Positions 1 through 6,780 of a DNA stretch of 10,031 nt are shown here, piece after piece. This DNA comes from an uncultured Clostridia bacterium. GTDB lineage: Bacteria > Bacillota > Clostridia > TANB77 > CAG-508. The stretch is taken from contig CAKPLV010000023.1 of the NCBI GenBank assembly GCA_934167735.1, positions 1-10,031 on the forward strand. The letters run 5' to 3'. The position numbers and the translations under genes were made by a program. The stretch's first letter is position 1; every line of letters starts with the position of its first letter. Under the pieces are notes generated by a model. The model saw nothing but the letters and a program-made list of their open reading frames with translations, did no database searches and had not been told where the DNA came from.

Positions 1-436
1 CTATTATTCTTTTTATATTCTCTTTTTCTTGTTTTACATATTCTTCTTTAAATACACCATTTTCTGTTACAGGATTTAATATAATTTCTAAAAGTTTATC
101 TATACTTGATTTTAAAATATTTTCTTGCTCATTTGGTAGAAAATTATCATTTACAGATTCTAAGTAAAATTTCAATACATGATTATCTCCTGTTTTGTCA
201 ATACCATTATCAAAGCTTGCACCATACATTTCTTCAAGTTCTTGACTTATTTGTAATGATGTTGGCATGTTTTTACTGCCCCTTCTAAGTACTGCTGATA
301 TTAAAGCATTTTTTGTAACATTTTCTCTTGTTATTGGAGTTGTTAAAAATACTGCTACTAAATTTGTTTTAAATTTTTCAGTTTTGATTAAATGCAATTT
401 TATTCCCTTTTTTATTTCTTTTTCAATATATTCCAT
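1..436 (-). CDS. yfmF: M16-family peptidase-like protein, YfmF/YmfF type, N-terminal part (cut by window edge)
   Basis: I translated the minus strand from an ATG at 436 and obtained 145 codons open to the window edge, so the C-terminal two thirds or more are missing. The protein starts MEYIEKEIKKGIKLHLIKTE and contains ENVTKNALISAVLRRGS (residues 38-54) followed by a LEEMYGASFD segment (67-76), the layout of the M16 fold. Active M16 peptidases carry HxxEH at the place occupied here by ISAVLRRG, so zinc-binding residues are missing. This is typical of the inactive YmfF-like subunit, which is usually encoded beside an M16 partner (YmfH); in Bacillus these genes are associated with 5-aminopentanol modification of EF-P. 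The ribosome binding site GAAAGGAT lies about 10 bases before the ATG. It has its own promoter and follows the rpsU terminator. The family call is fairly firm; the EF-P role is known only from relatives. Confidence 0.8.
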   Translation of the reverse strand, partial: MEYIEKEIKKGIKLHLIKTEKFKTNLVAVFLTTPITRENVTKNALISAVLRRGSKNMPTSLQISQELEEMYGASFDNGIDKTGDNHVLKFYLESVNDNFLPNEQENILKSSIDKLLEIILNPVTENGVFKEEYVKQEKENIKRII

Positions 437-461
437 TTTGCACCTATCCTTTCTTTTTTAT

Positions 462-491
462 AGTATAATATATTTCATATTTATTATTCAA
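462..491 (-). promoter_or_regulatory. Sigma-A-type promoter for the M16-like gene
   Basis: On the minus strand TTGAAT (486-491) and TATACT (462-467) are 18 bases apart. Transcription would start near 455, giving a leader of about 20 bases that contains only the ribosome binding site. The element lies between the rpsU terminator and the M16 start codon, as expected for a separately transcribed gene. The -35 box is only a partial match, so the promoter is likely rather than certain. Confidence 0.6.
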
Positions 492-497
492 GTATTT

Positions 498-538
498 TAT
501 AAATAAAAAAGTACTATCTATTGGTAGATAATACTTTT
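498..538 (-). terminator. Rho-independent terminator after rpsU
   Basis: On the minus strand a 14-pair stem (arms 525-538 and 507-520) closes a four-base loop (521-524) and is followed by TTTTTTATTT. One pair is U·G in minus-strand RNA but would be a C/A mismatch in plus-strand RNA. The hairpin is therefore better suited to stopping leftward transcription. It begins 9 bases beyond the rpsU stop codon. Confidence 0.9.
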
Positions 539-547
539 ATTTTTATA

Positions 548-718
548 TTAAAATTTTCTTTTTCTAGCTGCCTCTGATTTCTTTTTTCTTTTTACACTAG
601 GTTTTTCATAATGTTCTCTTTTACGAACTTCTTGTAGAACCCCATTTCTTGCACATTGTCTTTTAAATCTTTTTAGTGCATCTTCTATATTTCCATTATT
701 AACTTTAATCTCTGACAT
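548..718 (-). CDS. rpsU: Small ribosomal subunit protein bS21
   Basis: A 56-residue protein translated from the ATG at 718 to TAA at 548-550. It starts MSEIKVNNGNIEDALKRFKR and continues with CARNGVLQEVRKREHYEKPS, the hallmark of S21, then ends in a Lys/Arg-rich tail (RKKKSEAARKRKF). S21 binds the 30S platform near the anti-Shine-Dalgarno region and assists initiation. The usual length is about 58 residues, so the gene is complete. A strong AAGGAGG (731-737) lies 12 bases before the start. It is transcribed alone from a near-consensus promoter and followed by a strong terminator. The yqeY gene that often follows rpsU in Firmicutes is replaced here by the M16-like gene. Confidence 0.97.
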   Translation of the reverse strand: MSEIKVNNGNIEDALKRFKRQCARNGVLQEVRKREHYEKPSVKRKKKSEAARKRKF

Positions 719-790
719 AATATTTATTCCCCTCCTTCCGGCGTTTAGAACACTGTATGTGGGATTTCGTTTGTTCTCATCCTATATACG
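719..790 (-). promoter_or_regulatory. rpsU 5' leader with a small inverted repeat
   Basis: The predicted transcript starts near 790, giving a leader of about 72 bases. In minus-strand RNA, AGAACA (772-777) can pair with TGTTCT (747-752) around a 19-base loop. An AAACG motif occurs twice, at 742-746 and 768-772. The ribosome binding site is directly downstream of this region. Many ribosomal protein genes have leaders bound by their own product, so autoregulation is possible. However, a six-pair stem with a large loop is weak evidence, and I do not match it to a named leader family. Confidence 0.3.
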
Positions 791-796
791 TAAAAT

Positions 797-826
797 ATTA
801 TACATTATTTTACTATAAATTGTCAA
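797..826 (-). promoter_or_regulatory. Strong sigma-A promoter for rpsU
   Basis: Perfect TTGACA (821-826) and perfect TATAAT (797-802) on the minus strand are separated by 18 bases. The promoter lies between the nrdG stop and rpsU. I see no convincing terminator after nrdG, so some read-through from the upstream operon into rpsU is possible. Confidence 0.88.
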
Positions 827-856
827 GCATTTTGCCAATTTATATGTGTTATTTTA

Positions 857-1378
857 TTAAACTTCATATGGAATTACTTTATGTGTTTTTAATGATTGTT
901 GCACATCTATTATTCGTTGATTACTTGATCCTCTAAATTTTAATTTCAAGTCTTTTTTATCTTCTTCAAACTTTCCATCAACTAATACATCTATATATGA
1001 CATTACTTCTTTTGTTTCATCCCAATTATTAAACATGTTTTCAATAATGTCTTTATCAAATGTATATCCTGTATAACACCATATATCCTTTTCAGGAAAT
1101 TTTTCTTTTACCTTTTTTAATAATGGTAATAATCCTTTTTGATTAATATGTTCAAGTGGTTCTCCTCCAAGTAGAGAAAGACCTGATATATACGGATGAT
1201 CTAATTCATTTATAATTTGATCTATCTGTTTTTCTGTAAAATCATTTCCATAATTAAAGTCCCATGCCTGACTATTAAAACATCCTTTGCAATGATGGTT
1301 ACATCCACTAACAAATAGTGATACTCTAACTCCTTTTCCGTTTGCTACATCAACTGTTTTTATATCTGCATATTTCAA
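857..1378 (-). CDS. nrdG: Anaerobic ribonucleoside-triphosphate reductase activating protein (radical SAM)
   Basis: A complete 173-residue protein, within the usual NrdG range. NrdG uses a 4Fe-4S cluster and S-adenosylmethionine to create the glycyl radical on NrdD, the class III reductase that makes dNTPs without oxygen. The cluster motif C-x3-C-x2-C is at Cys26, Cys30 and Cys33 (SGCNHHCKGCF). Other family signatures are the LLGGEPLE segment near 94, DIWCYTGYTF near 120, and VDGKFEEDKKDLKLKFRGSS plus NQRIIDV near the C-terminus. Translation starts at a TTG, since a GGAGG lies seven bases before it and the protein begins MKYADIKTVD as in homologues. It sits 15 bases downstream of the large 770-residue gene, so the two are probably co-transcribed. 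The reductase gene nrdD is not in the window, although nrdD and nrdG are often adjacent. Confidence 0.95.
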   Translation of the reverse strand: MKYADIKTVDVANGKGVRVSLFVSGCNHHCKGCFNSQAWDFNYGNDFTEKQIDQIINELDHPYISGLSLLGGEPLEHINQKGLLPLLKKVKEKFPEKDIWCYTGYTFDKDIIENMFNNWDETKEVMSYIDVLVDGKFEEDKKDLKLKFRGSSNQRIIDVQQSLKTHKVIPYEV

Positions 1379-1390
1379 TGTTATCCCTCC
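1376..1390 (-). promoter_or_regulatory. Ribosome binding site and TTG start of nrdG
   Basis: GGAGG (1386-1390) precedes TTG (1376-1378) by seven bases on the minus strand. No ATG is available at this spacing. The site lies in the 15-base gap after the TAG of the preceding gene, so translation of the two genes may be coupled. Confidence 0.85.
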
Positions 1391-1393
1391 ATT

Positions 1394-3706
1394 CTATAAT
1401 CCATACATTGCATAATAAACTAATCTTTCTATCATACTTGAATTGTTTGAAACACTTAATGATAATTGTGAATGTATCCAGTTATGGCTTCCTACATCCC
1501 AGAATCCTATTGCATCATATTTTCCATATCCATTATAATTTGCTTCATATAGTACTGTAACACCATTTCTGAATTTTATCATATTTTGTGAACTATCTGA
1601 AAATGTTCCATTTACTCTTACACTTCCAAACTTTTCTATTCCTTTTGATGTTATAACTGGACTAGCAGTTCTATTACTTACATTTTGACTTGATCTTAAA
1701 ATTGATATTCCACTTACATCATTTGATATTGTTAATAAGTTTGTTGCATTTGTAATCTCTGTAAGAGTTGCATCATTTACTGGCAAGTTCCATACAAATG
1801 AGTCTAATAATATTAATTTATAATTATTCTTTTGTTGTCTTATATAATTTGTTATTACATTTGAATCTGAACTATAAAAATATGTTGCTTTTATATATGT
1901 TTGTGTATTTAAGAAGTTTGTTAATCTTTGTGTTTCTGCTTCATAATTATTTCCTGCTGGTGCATATCCTATGATCAATACATTATAATCAAATGCACTG
2001 TCATTTGAAGCATTGTATTGTCCTCCTCTTTCTCTTCCAAGAGCTTGATAAAATGCTTTTTTTACATTAGTATTTGTACTATTTATATATGCATAAATAT
2101 CTTCATATGTTGTGACATCATTTTGTGTAACAATACTTGTATATGATGCATTGTATTTTACAAGAGGATAATAATATATTGATCTTGTATTTGTAGATGT
2201 ATCTATTATATTATTTCTTTTGAAATCTAAATTCAATCTTCCTGCTGGTATTGAACTTTCTACATGTGATCCATCATTTAAATAATTATCTCCTATTCTA
2301 TGATAATATCCATCTGTTCCTAAAATAAATATATTTTCTTCTTGAACAACTTCTTTACTTTCTGAATTATTAACAATTGCATATCCATTATATATTTTTC
2401 CTCCAATATAAAGTCCTTGAACGAAACTTATAAGAGAAATATTGTCCATTACAGAATCCCATTCATCTTCTTTTAATTCTGGCATTTGGAAACTAGAATT
2501 AGATATTGAATATTTATTATAGTTTGCAATTGCAATCGATAAATTCTGTTCAATTTTATGTCTAATTATTGCTAATCTATGTTGATTGAAATTTGATAAT
2601 TCACATTCTATATTTTTATTTGGTTTTGATGTATCATTATTAAAATCAAATATTTTTCTTGTATCTCCAGCCCAAATCTTTTGTTTTGAATATATTAAAT
2701 TATTTCCATCTGATTTATAATTTCCATCAGCATCTTTTTCTGGTGTTATTTCTAATGCATCATCATATGTTAAATCACTTAATCCATAATTTTTAACTCT
2801 TTGAGTAAATTCATACGCTTTTGTATAATATTGTATAGCAACTGAATTGTTTTTTATAACATCATTATAATATTGTGCAGCTTTTTGTCCTTTATAATCT
2901 CCTTGTTGTGTTATTTGACCATTTGACAAATAAAAGATTGAATCATCACTAACATCTGCTGTTCCACCATCATCATAATAATATTTTGTACCATTTAATT
3001 TTATATATGGAAATTCAACATAGTTTCCATTTCTTTTAATATTACCCACATTTTCTCTTAAGTTTTGATCTGTTGTTATTTGTATTCCATTATATATTAT
3101 ATTTCCATTTGCATCTTTTGTAATACCATCTATTAAATATCCTTCATCATTTACATATTTACCATTTATTGTTCCTTGTATTGATATAAAATTATCTAAA
3201 CTATATGTTATTATTACATCTATATTTCCTTTTGTATATGAACAACTATATGTTATATAAGGTTTTAAACCATATAATGTTGAACCATTATCTGCTGCTG
3301 GAACTTTACTTCCATCTGCTTTTGTTTCATACAAATAATTATTATTTTGATATGGTGAATATATATAAAATCCATCATACATTGTATAAACTAATGCTGG
3401 TATGTAATTATTTAATTCATCTTCTGTATATCCATTTAAACCAAATGTTGACATTATTGAATTTCTAAATGTCGAAATTGATGCTTCTATGTCTCTCATT
3501 TTAGAATTTGACAAATCAGACATTGTACTATTAGCTGTATTTACTTGAAATGCCTTAATCGCATCATATGTAGCTGATGTTAATTTCGTATCATATACTG
3601 TTTGCATATTTATTGTATTTATCTGAAACTGTGTATATGCCGAAAGAACTATAGAAATTGGTATTATTATAATCAAAAAGATTATAGCTAAATCTTGTAT
3701 TTTCAT
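1394..3706 (-). CDS. Large extracytoplasmic protein with one N-terminal membrane segment, unknown function
   Basis: I do not recognise this 770-residue protein. Residues 6-23 (LAIIFLIIIIPISIVLSA) form one hydrophobic segment after a very short n-region; no clear signal-peptidase site follows, so it is probably an anchored protein with its bulk outside the cytoplasm. Residues 28-85 look helical. The middle (about 100-560) is rich in Asn, Tyr, Ser and Thr, with turn-like DANGN (198-202) and DADGN (325-329) motifs and only two cysteines (155, 368). From about 570 the pattern changes to alternating strands and helices: NVLIIGYAPAG, KATYFY, YKLILLDSF, NLLTISNDVS, then GVTVLYEA and DAIGFWDVGSHNW, ending in a helix. 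This resembles a ThuA/class I glutamine-amidotransferase-like Rossmann fold, but I see no catalytic triad. The N-terminus vaguely recalls Tad or type IV pilin-like proteins. It has its own promoter, a weak ribosome binding site (GTGAG), and nrdG follows in the same unit. Confidence 0.8.
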   Translation of the reverse strand: MKIQDLAIIFLIIIIPISIVLSAYTQFQINTINMQTVYDTKLTSATYDAIKAFQVNTANSTMSDLSNSKMRDIEASISTFRNSIMSTFGLNGYTEDELNNYIPALVYTMYDGFYIYSPYQNNNYLYETKADGSKVPAADNGSTLYGLKPYITYSCSYTKGNIDVIITYSLDNFISIQGTINGKYVNDEGYLIDGITKDANGNIIYNGIQITTDQNLRENVGNIKRNGNYVEFPYIKLNGTKYYYDDGGTADVSDDSIFYLSNGQITQQGDYKGQKAAQYYNDVIKNNSVAIQYYTKAYEFTQRVKNYGLSDLTYDDALEITPEKDADGNYKSDGNNLIYSKQKIWAGDTRKIFDFNNDTSKPNKNIECELSNFNQHRLAIIRHKIEQNLSIAIANYNKYSISNSSFQMPELKEDEWDSVMDNISLISFVQGLYIGGKIYNGYAIVNNSESKEVVQEENIFILGTDGYYHRIGDNYLNDGSHVESSIPAGRLNLDFKRNNIIDTSTNTRSIYYYPLVKYNASYTSIVTQNDVTTYEDIYAYINSTNTNVKKAFYQALGRERGGQYNASNDSAFDYNVLIIGYAPAGNNYEAETQRLTNFLNTQTYIKATYFYSSDSNVITNYIRQQKNNYKLILLDSFVWNLPVNDATLTEITNATNLLTISNDVSGISILRSSQNVSNRTASPVITSKGIEKFGSVRVNGTFSDSSQNMIKFRNGVTVLYEANYNGYGKYDAIGFWDVGSHNWIHSQLSLSVSNNSSMIERLVYYAMYGL

Positions 3707-3742
3707 ATGTATTTCAACTCACTTTTTATTTCTTCATATTAT

Positions 3743-3772
3743 ATAATTACTACATTTATCAATATTTGTCAA
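3743..3772 (-). promoter_or_regulatory. Candidate promoter for the 770-residue protein gene and nrdG
   Basis: A perfect TTGACA (3767-3772) lies on the minus strand. AATTAT (3743-3748) is 18 bases away and matches four of six -10 positions. A perfect TATAAT (3738-3743) overlaps it but would give a spacer of 23 bases, which is too long. The promoter is therefore likely, but its -10 is ambiguous. An inverted repeat lies just upstream of the -35 box. Confidence 0.55.
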
Positions 3773-3779
3773 TAGATAT

Positions 3780-3802
3780 TTTTGGTATAAACTTTACCAA
3801 AA
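3780..3802. repeat. Inverted repeat TTTTGGTA-N7-TACCAAAA upstream of the promoter
   Basis: Two perfectly complementary 8-base arms (3780-3787 and 3795-3802) flank a seven-base spacer. The repeat lies between the ftsH terminator and the -35 box of the next gene, 7 bases from the latter. It could be an operator for a dimeric regulator placed in activator position, or a second hairpin backing up the ftsH terminator. The sequence alone does not decide, and I do not recognise it as a known operator. Confidence 0.45.
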
Positions 3803-3807
3803 CATTG

Positions 3808-3835
3808 AAAAAGACGCCTTTACAAGCGTCTTTTT
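3808..3835 (-). terminator. Rho-independent terminator after ftsH
   Basis: Ten-base arms AAAAAGACGC (3808-3817) and GCGTCTTTTT (3826-3835) enclose an eight-base loop. The hairpin begins 11 bases after the ftsH stop codon and its GC-rich core is followed by a run of T on the minus strand. The palindrome is symmetric, so it could work in both directions, but there is no gene on the plus strand to serve. Confidence 0.93.
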
Positions 3836-3846
3836 ATATTGTGAAT

Positions 3847-5649
3847 TTATTCTGAAAATATTTTATCGAATTCTTCACCTTCGATTTTTTCTTTTTCAAT
3901 TAATACTCCAGCAACTTGATGAAGTTTATCAATATGTTCTGTTAATATAGCAATAGCTCTTTTATAAGCATTATCTATAATATTTTTAACTTCTTCATCA
4001 ATTATTCCAGCTGTTTCTTCTGAATAATCTTTTGTTTGTGCAAAGTCTCTTCCTAGGAATACTTCTCCTTGACCTCCACCAAAAGTAATTGTTCCAACTC
4101 TTTCACTCATGCCATATTTAGTAACCATATTTTTTGCAATTTGTGTTGCTCTTTCAATATCATTACTTGCACCTGTAGATATATCATTTAAGATTAATGC
4201 TTCTGCAACTCTACCACCTAATAATGAAACAATATTTTCTTCCATTTCTGTTTTTGATATAAATGATTTATCTTCTGTTGGTCTATACATTGTATAACCA
4301 CCAGCCATTCCTCTTGGAACTATAGATATTTGATGAACAGGATCTTGTGTTTCAAGATATCTACTTACAACAGCATGACCAGCTTCATGATATGCAACTA
4401 ATTTATTTTCTTTTTCACTTCTTACTCTTGTTTTCTTTTCTGGTCCCATAGTTACTTTTACCATTGCATCTTCAATTTCTTTCATTCCTATTTCTTTGAA
4501 GTTTCTTCTTGCTGCTAATAATGCTGCTTCATTTAAAACATTTTCAAGGTCTGCTCCTGCAAATCCTGATGTATTTTTTGCTATTACTTTTAAATCTACA
4601 TCATCTGCTAATTTCTTTTTACGAGCATGTACTTCAAGTATTTGCTCTCTTGCTTTTACATCTGGACTTGATACAACTATTTGTCTATCAAATCTTCCTG
4701 CTCTTAATAGAGCTTTATCTAATACGTCTGGTCTGTTTGTAGCTGCTAATATAATAACACCTTCGTTATCTGAGAAACCATCCATTTCAACTAATAATTG
4801 ATTTAGTGTTTGTTCTCTTTCATCATGTCCTCCACCTAAACCTGCTCCTCTTTGTCTACCTACTGCATCAATTTCATCAATAAATATAATACAAGGAGCT
4901 GTTTTCTTAGCTTGTTCGAATAAATCTCTTACACGTGATGCACCAACACCAACAAACATTTCTACGAAGTCTGAACCACTAATTGAATAAAATGGAACTC
5001 CTGCTTCTCCTGCTACTGCTTTTGCTAATAATGTTTTACCTGTTCCTGGTTGACCTACTAATAATACACCTTTTGGTATTCTTGCACCCATATCTGTAAA
5101 TTTCTTTGGATTTTTTAAAAATTCTACAATTTCTTGTAATTCTTCTTTTTCTTCATCTACACCAGCAACATCATCAAATGTTACTCTATTTTTCTCTCCT
5201 GCATTTACAAGTCTTGCTTTACTTTTTCCGAATGACATTGTTTTGTTTCCACCTTGTTGGTTTCCACCCATCATTAAAACCCAGAATATTAAGAATATTA
5301 TTAACAATCCAAATGGTGTTATTAAATTAAGAATTACTAACCATATTGATGTTTTTTCTTCTTCTAATGAAAATGCTCCTGTTTTTAAATATTCTTCTGA
5401 ATATTCCATAAAACTATCTACACTTGGTATATTTACTTCTTTTTCAACTTTTGTATTTTTTAATTTTACATTTGCAGTTGCCCCATCAGAAGAAATTTTT
5501 ATATTTTCAACTTCTCGGTTTTCAATACTTGTTATTAATTCTGAATATGTCATTTTAGAATTATTATTTTCTAATATCGATGATAATAGAACTATAACAA
5601 CTATTGCTATAATAAGCCACATTGCTAGTGTCTTTATTCCTTTTTTCAA
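3847..5649 (-). CDS. ftsH: ATP-dependent zinc metalloprotease FtsH
   Basis: A complete 600-residue membrane-anchored AAA+ protease that unfolds and degrades misassembled membrane proteins and short-lived regulators as a hexamer. Two membrane segments (about 8-25 and 102-127) bracket the extracytoplasmic domain. The AAA module shows Walker A GQPGTGKT (199-206), the pore loop MFVGVGA (231-237), Walker B IIFIDEID (254-261) and the second region of homology ATNRPDVLDKALLRAGRFDR (303-322). The zinc site is HEAGH (421-425) with Asp497 as the likely third ligand. The C-terminal tail is short and ends EEFDKIFSE, without the long extension seen in Bacillus subtilis. Translation starts at TTG, 8 bases after AGGAGG. 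The gene has its own promoter and a strong terminator. It follows tilS directly; the hpt gene often found between them in Firmicutes is absent. Confidence 0.97.
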   Translation of the reverse strand: MKKGIKTLAMWLIIAIVVIVLLSSILENNNSKMTYSELITSIENREVENIKISSDGATANVKLKNTKVEKEVNIPSVDSFMEYSEEYLKTGAFSLEEEKTSIWLVILNLITPFGLLIIFLIFWVLMMGGNQQGGNKTMSFGKSKARLVNAGEKNRVTFDDVAGVDEEKEELQEIVEFLKNPKKFTDMGARIPKGVLLVGQPGTGKTLLAKAVAGEAGVPFYSISGSDFVEMFVGVGASRVRDLFEQAKKTAPCIIFIDEIDAVGRQRGAGLGGGHDEREQTLNQLLVEMDGFSDNEGVIILAATNRPDVLDKALLRAGRFDRQIVVSSPDVKAREQILEVHARKKKLADDVDLKVIAKNTSGFAGADLENVLNEAALLAARRNFKEIGMKEIEDAMVKVTMGPEKKTRVRSEKENKLVAYHEAGHAVVSRYLETQDPVHQISIVPRGMAGGYTMYRPTEDKSFISKTEMEENIVSLLGGRVAEALILNDISTGASNDIERATQIAKNMVTKYGMSERVGTITFGGGQGEVFLGRDFAQTKDYSEETAGIIDEEVKNIIDNAYKRAIAILTEHIDKLHQVAGVLIEKEKIEGEEFDKIFSE

Positions 5650-5663
5650 TTTTATGTCCTCCT
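5647..5663 (-). promoter_or_regulatory. Ribosome binding site and TTG start of ftsH
   Basis: AGGAGG (5658-5663) precedes TTG (5647-5649) by eight bases on the minus strand. The protein then reads MKKGIKTLAMWL, with a short basic n-region ahead of the first membrane segment as in homologues. The next in-frame ATG (residue 10) would cut into that segment. Confidence 0.88.
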
Positions 5664-5683
5664 ATCCTTTTTATTACATTGAA

Positions 5684-5712
5684 ACTATAACACACCTTTT
5701 TTCATTTTTCAA
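5684..5712 (-). promoter_or_regulatory. Sigma-A-type promoter for ftsH
   Basis: TTGAAA (5707-5712) and TATAGT (5684-5689) on the minus strand are exactly 17 bases apart. Transcription would start near 5677, giving a leader of about 28 bases. There is no obvious hairpin or CIRCE/CtsR-type operator around it. I see no terminator between tilS and this promoter, so read-through from tilS may add to ftsH expression. Confidence 0.8.
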
Positions 5713-5775
5713 TAGTTTTTTTATGACTTTTTTGTGTCCTTTTTGTTACAGTTTCTTGATATTTCTACGGTTTCT

Positions 5776-6762
5776 CTACTTTGATATAAAAAATATCTTC
5801 TTATCTTTAACTAAAATTTTTAAATTTTTATTTGGCGTTAAAAATTTGTTTCCTATATTATTGTTACATAGTTTTATTATATCTTCAATATGAATCATTT
5901 CTACACCTTTACTTGAGCCTTTTAGACGTTTTGTAACATATAATATTAATCTCTTTTTAATTGTCTTTTCTAATTCATTAAATTCTTTTAGTTTTAAAAT
6001 TATTTGATCATTTTTTTCTTCTATAACCACTTTTCCGTAGGCTTCTTGGACTATTTTATTAAAGAATTCGTTTTCTTCTGTTATAACTTGTGATAATCTA
6101 TTAACTGTTTCTATTATATTTGGATTAAATTCTTGTTTTATATACGGAATTACTATGTTTCTGATCTTATTCCTTGTATATTCATTTTCAAAATTTGTTC
6201 TATCTATTCTTGGATGTAGTTCGTTTTCTTCACAATAGTTTTCAATCTCTGCTCTTTCACATTCTATTAAAGGTCTAATATATTTTTGATCTCTAATTGG
6301 TTTTATTCCTTCAAGGCCTGAAAGACCACTTCCCCTAAGCATGTGCATTATTATTGTTTCAATTTTGTCATTTTTATTATGTGCTATTGCAATCTTATTA
6401 GCATTTTTTTGATTTTGTATTTCTTCAAAAAATTCATAACGTACATTCCTTCCAGCTTCTTCTGTTCCAATTTTATTTTCACTTGCAATTTCTTGCACTT
6501 TTGCTCTTTTACAAAAGAATTGAATATTGTACTTTTTACAATAGTTTTCCACATATTCTTCATCATCTGTGGATTCTTCTCTTATCATATGATTAATATG
6601 TGCAACATATATTTCAAAATTAATTCTTTTTTCTTCTTTAATTTTTCTTAATATATCTAACATACTTATAGAATCTGGTCCCCCAGATACCCCACAGACA
6701 ATCTTATCTCCATTCTCTATTAAATTATATTTTTTTATTGTTTCAAAAACTTTTTCTTCCAT
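5776..6762 (-). CDS. tilS: tRNA(Ile)-lysidine synthase, short form
   Basis: A 328-residue protein of the PP-loop ATPase family that attaches lysine to C34 of the CAU-anticodon tRNA-Ile so that it reads AUA instead of AUG. The ATP-binding loop SGGPDS is at 26-31. Other family segments are YVAHINHMIREEST (52-65), GRNVRYEFFEEI (104-115), AIAHNKNDKIET (125-136), LRGSGLSGLEGI (142-153) and IRPLIECERAEI (162-173). The AHNKND variant of the usual AHHxDD is one I associate with Clostridia. Bacillus TilS has about 470 residues; this one stops right after the strand LKILVKDKKIFFISK and has no C-terminal tRNA-binding domain, as in the short Aquifex type. The 126 bases up to ftsH are too few to hide that domain by frameshift. 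The ATG follows GAGGT, 18 bases after the dnaB stop. Confidence 0.94.
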   Translation of the reverse strand: MEEKVFETIKKYNLIENGDKIVCGVSGGPDSISMLDILRKIKEEKRINFEIYVAHINHMIREESTDDEEYVENYCKKYNIQFFCKRAKVQEIASENKIGTEEAGRNVRYEFFEEIQNQKNANKIAIAHNKNDKIETIIMHMLRGSGLSGLEGIKPIRDQKYIRPLIECERAEIENYCEENELHPRIDRTNFENEYTRNKIRNIVIPYIKQEFNPNIIETVNRLSQVITEENEFFNKIVQEAYGKVVIEEKNDQIILKLKEFNELEKTIKKRLILYVTKRLKGSSKGVEMIHIEDIIKLCNNNIGNKFLTPNKNLKILVKDKKIFFISK

Positions 6763-6780
6763 TTTTACCTCTTAATCTAT

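Noticed and set aside
106..506. Two short plus-strand open frames near the left edge
   Set aside because: They are antisense to the M16-like gene, which has a recognisable translation, promoter and ribosome binding site on the minus strand.
818..842. Imperfect palindrome AAATTG...CAATTT after nrdG as a terminator
   Set aside because: The arms are only six bases, the inner part pairs unevenly, there is no T-run on the minus strand, and it overlaps the rpsU -35 box.
5650..5775. A frameshifted C-terminal domain of TilS after the stop codon
   Set aside because: Only 126 bases remain before ftsH, they hold the ftsH promoter, and the frame after the stop ends within ten codons. The protein is short, not visibly broken.
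5243..5893. A 216-codon open frame on the plus strand
   Set aside because: It lies across the 5' end of ftsH, its promoter and the 3' end of tilS on the opposite strand. Its translation is Phe/Ile/Ser-rich low-complexity sequence typical of antisense AT-rich DNA, with no credible ribosome binding site.
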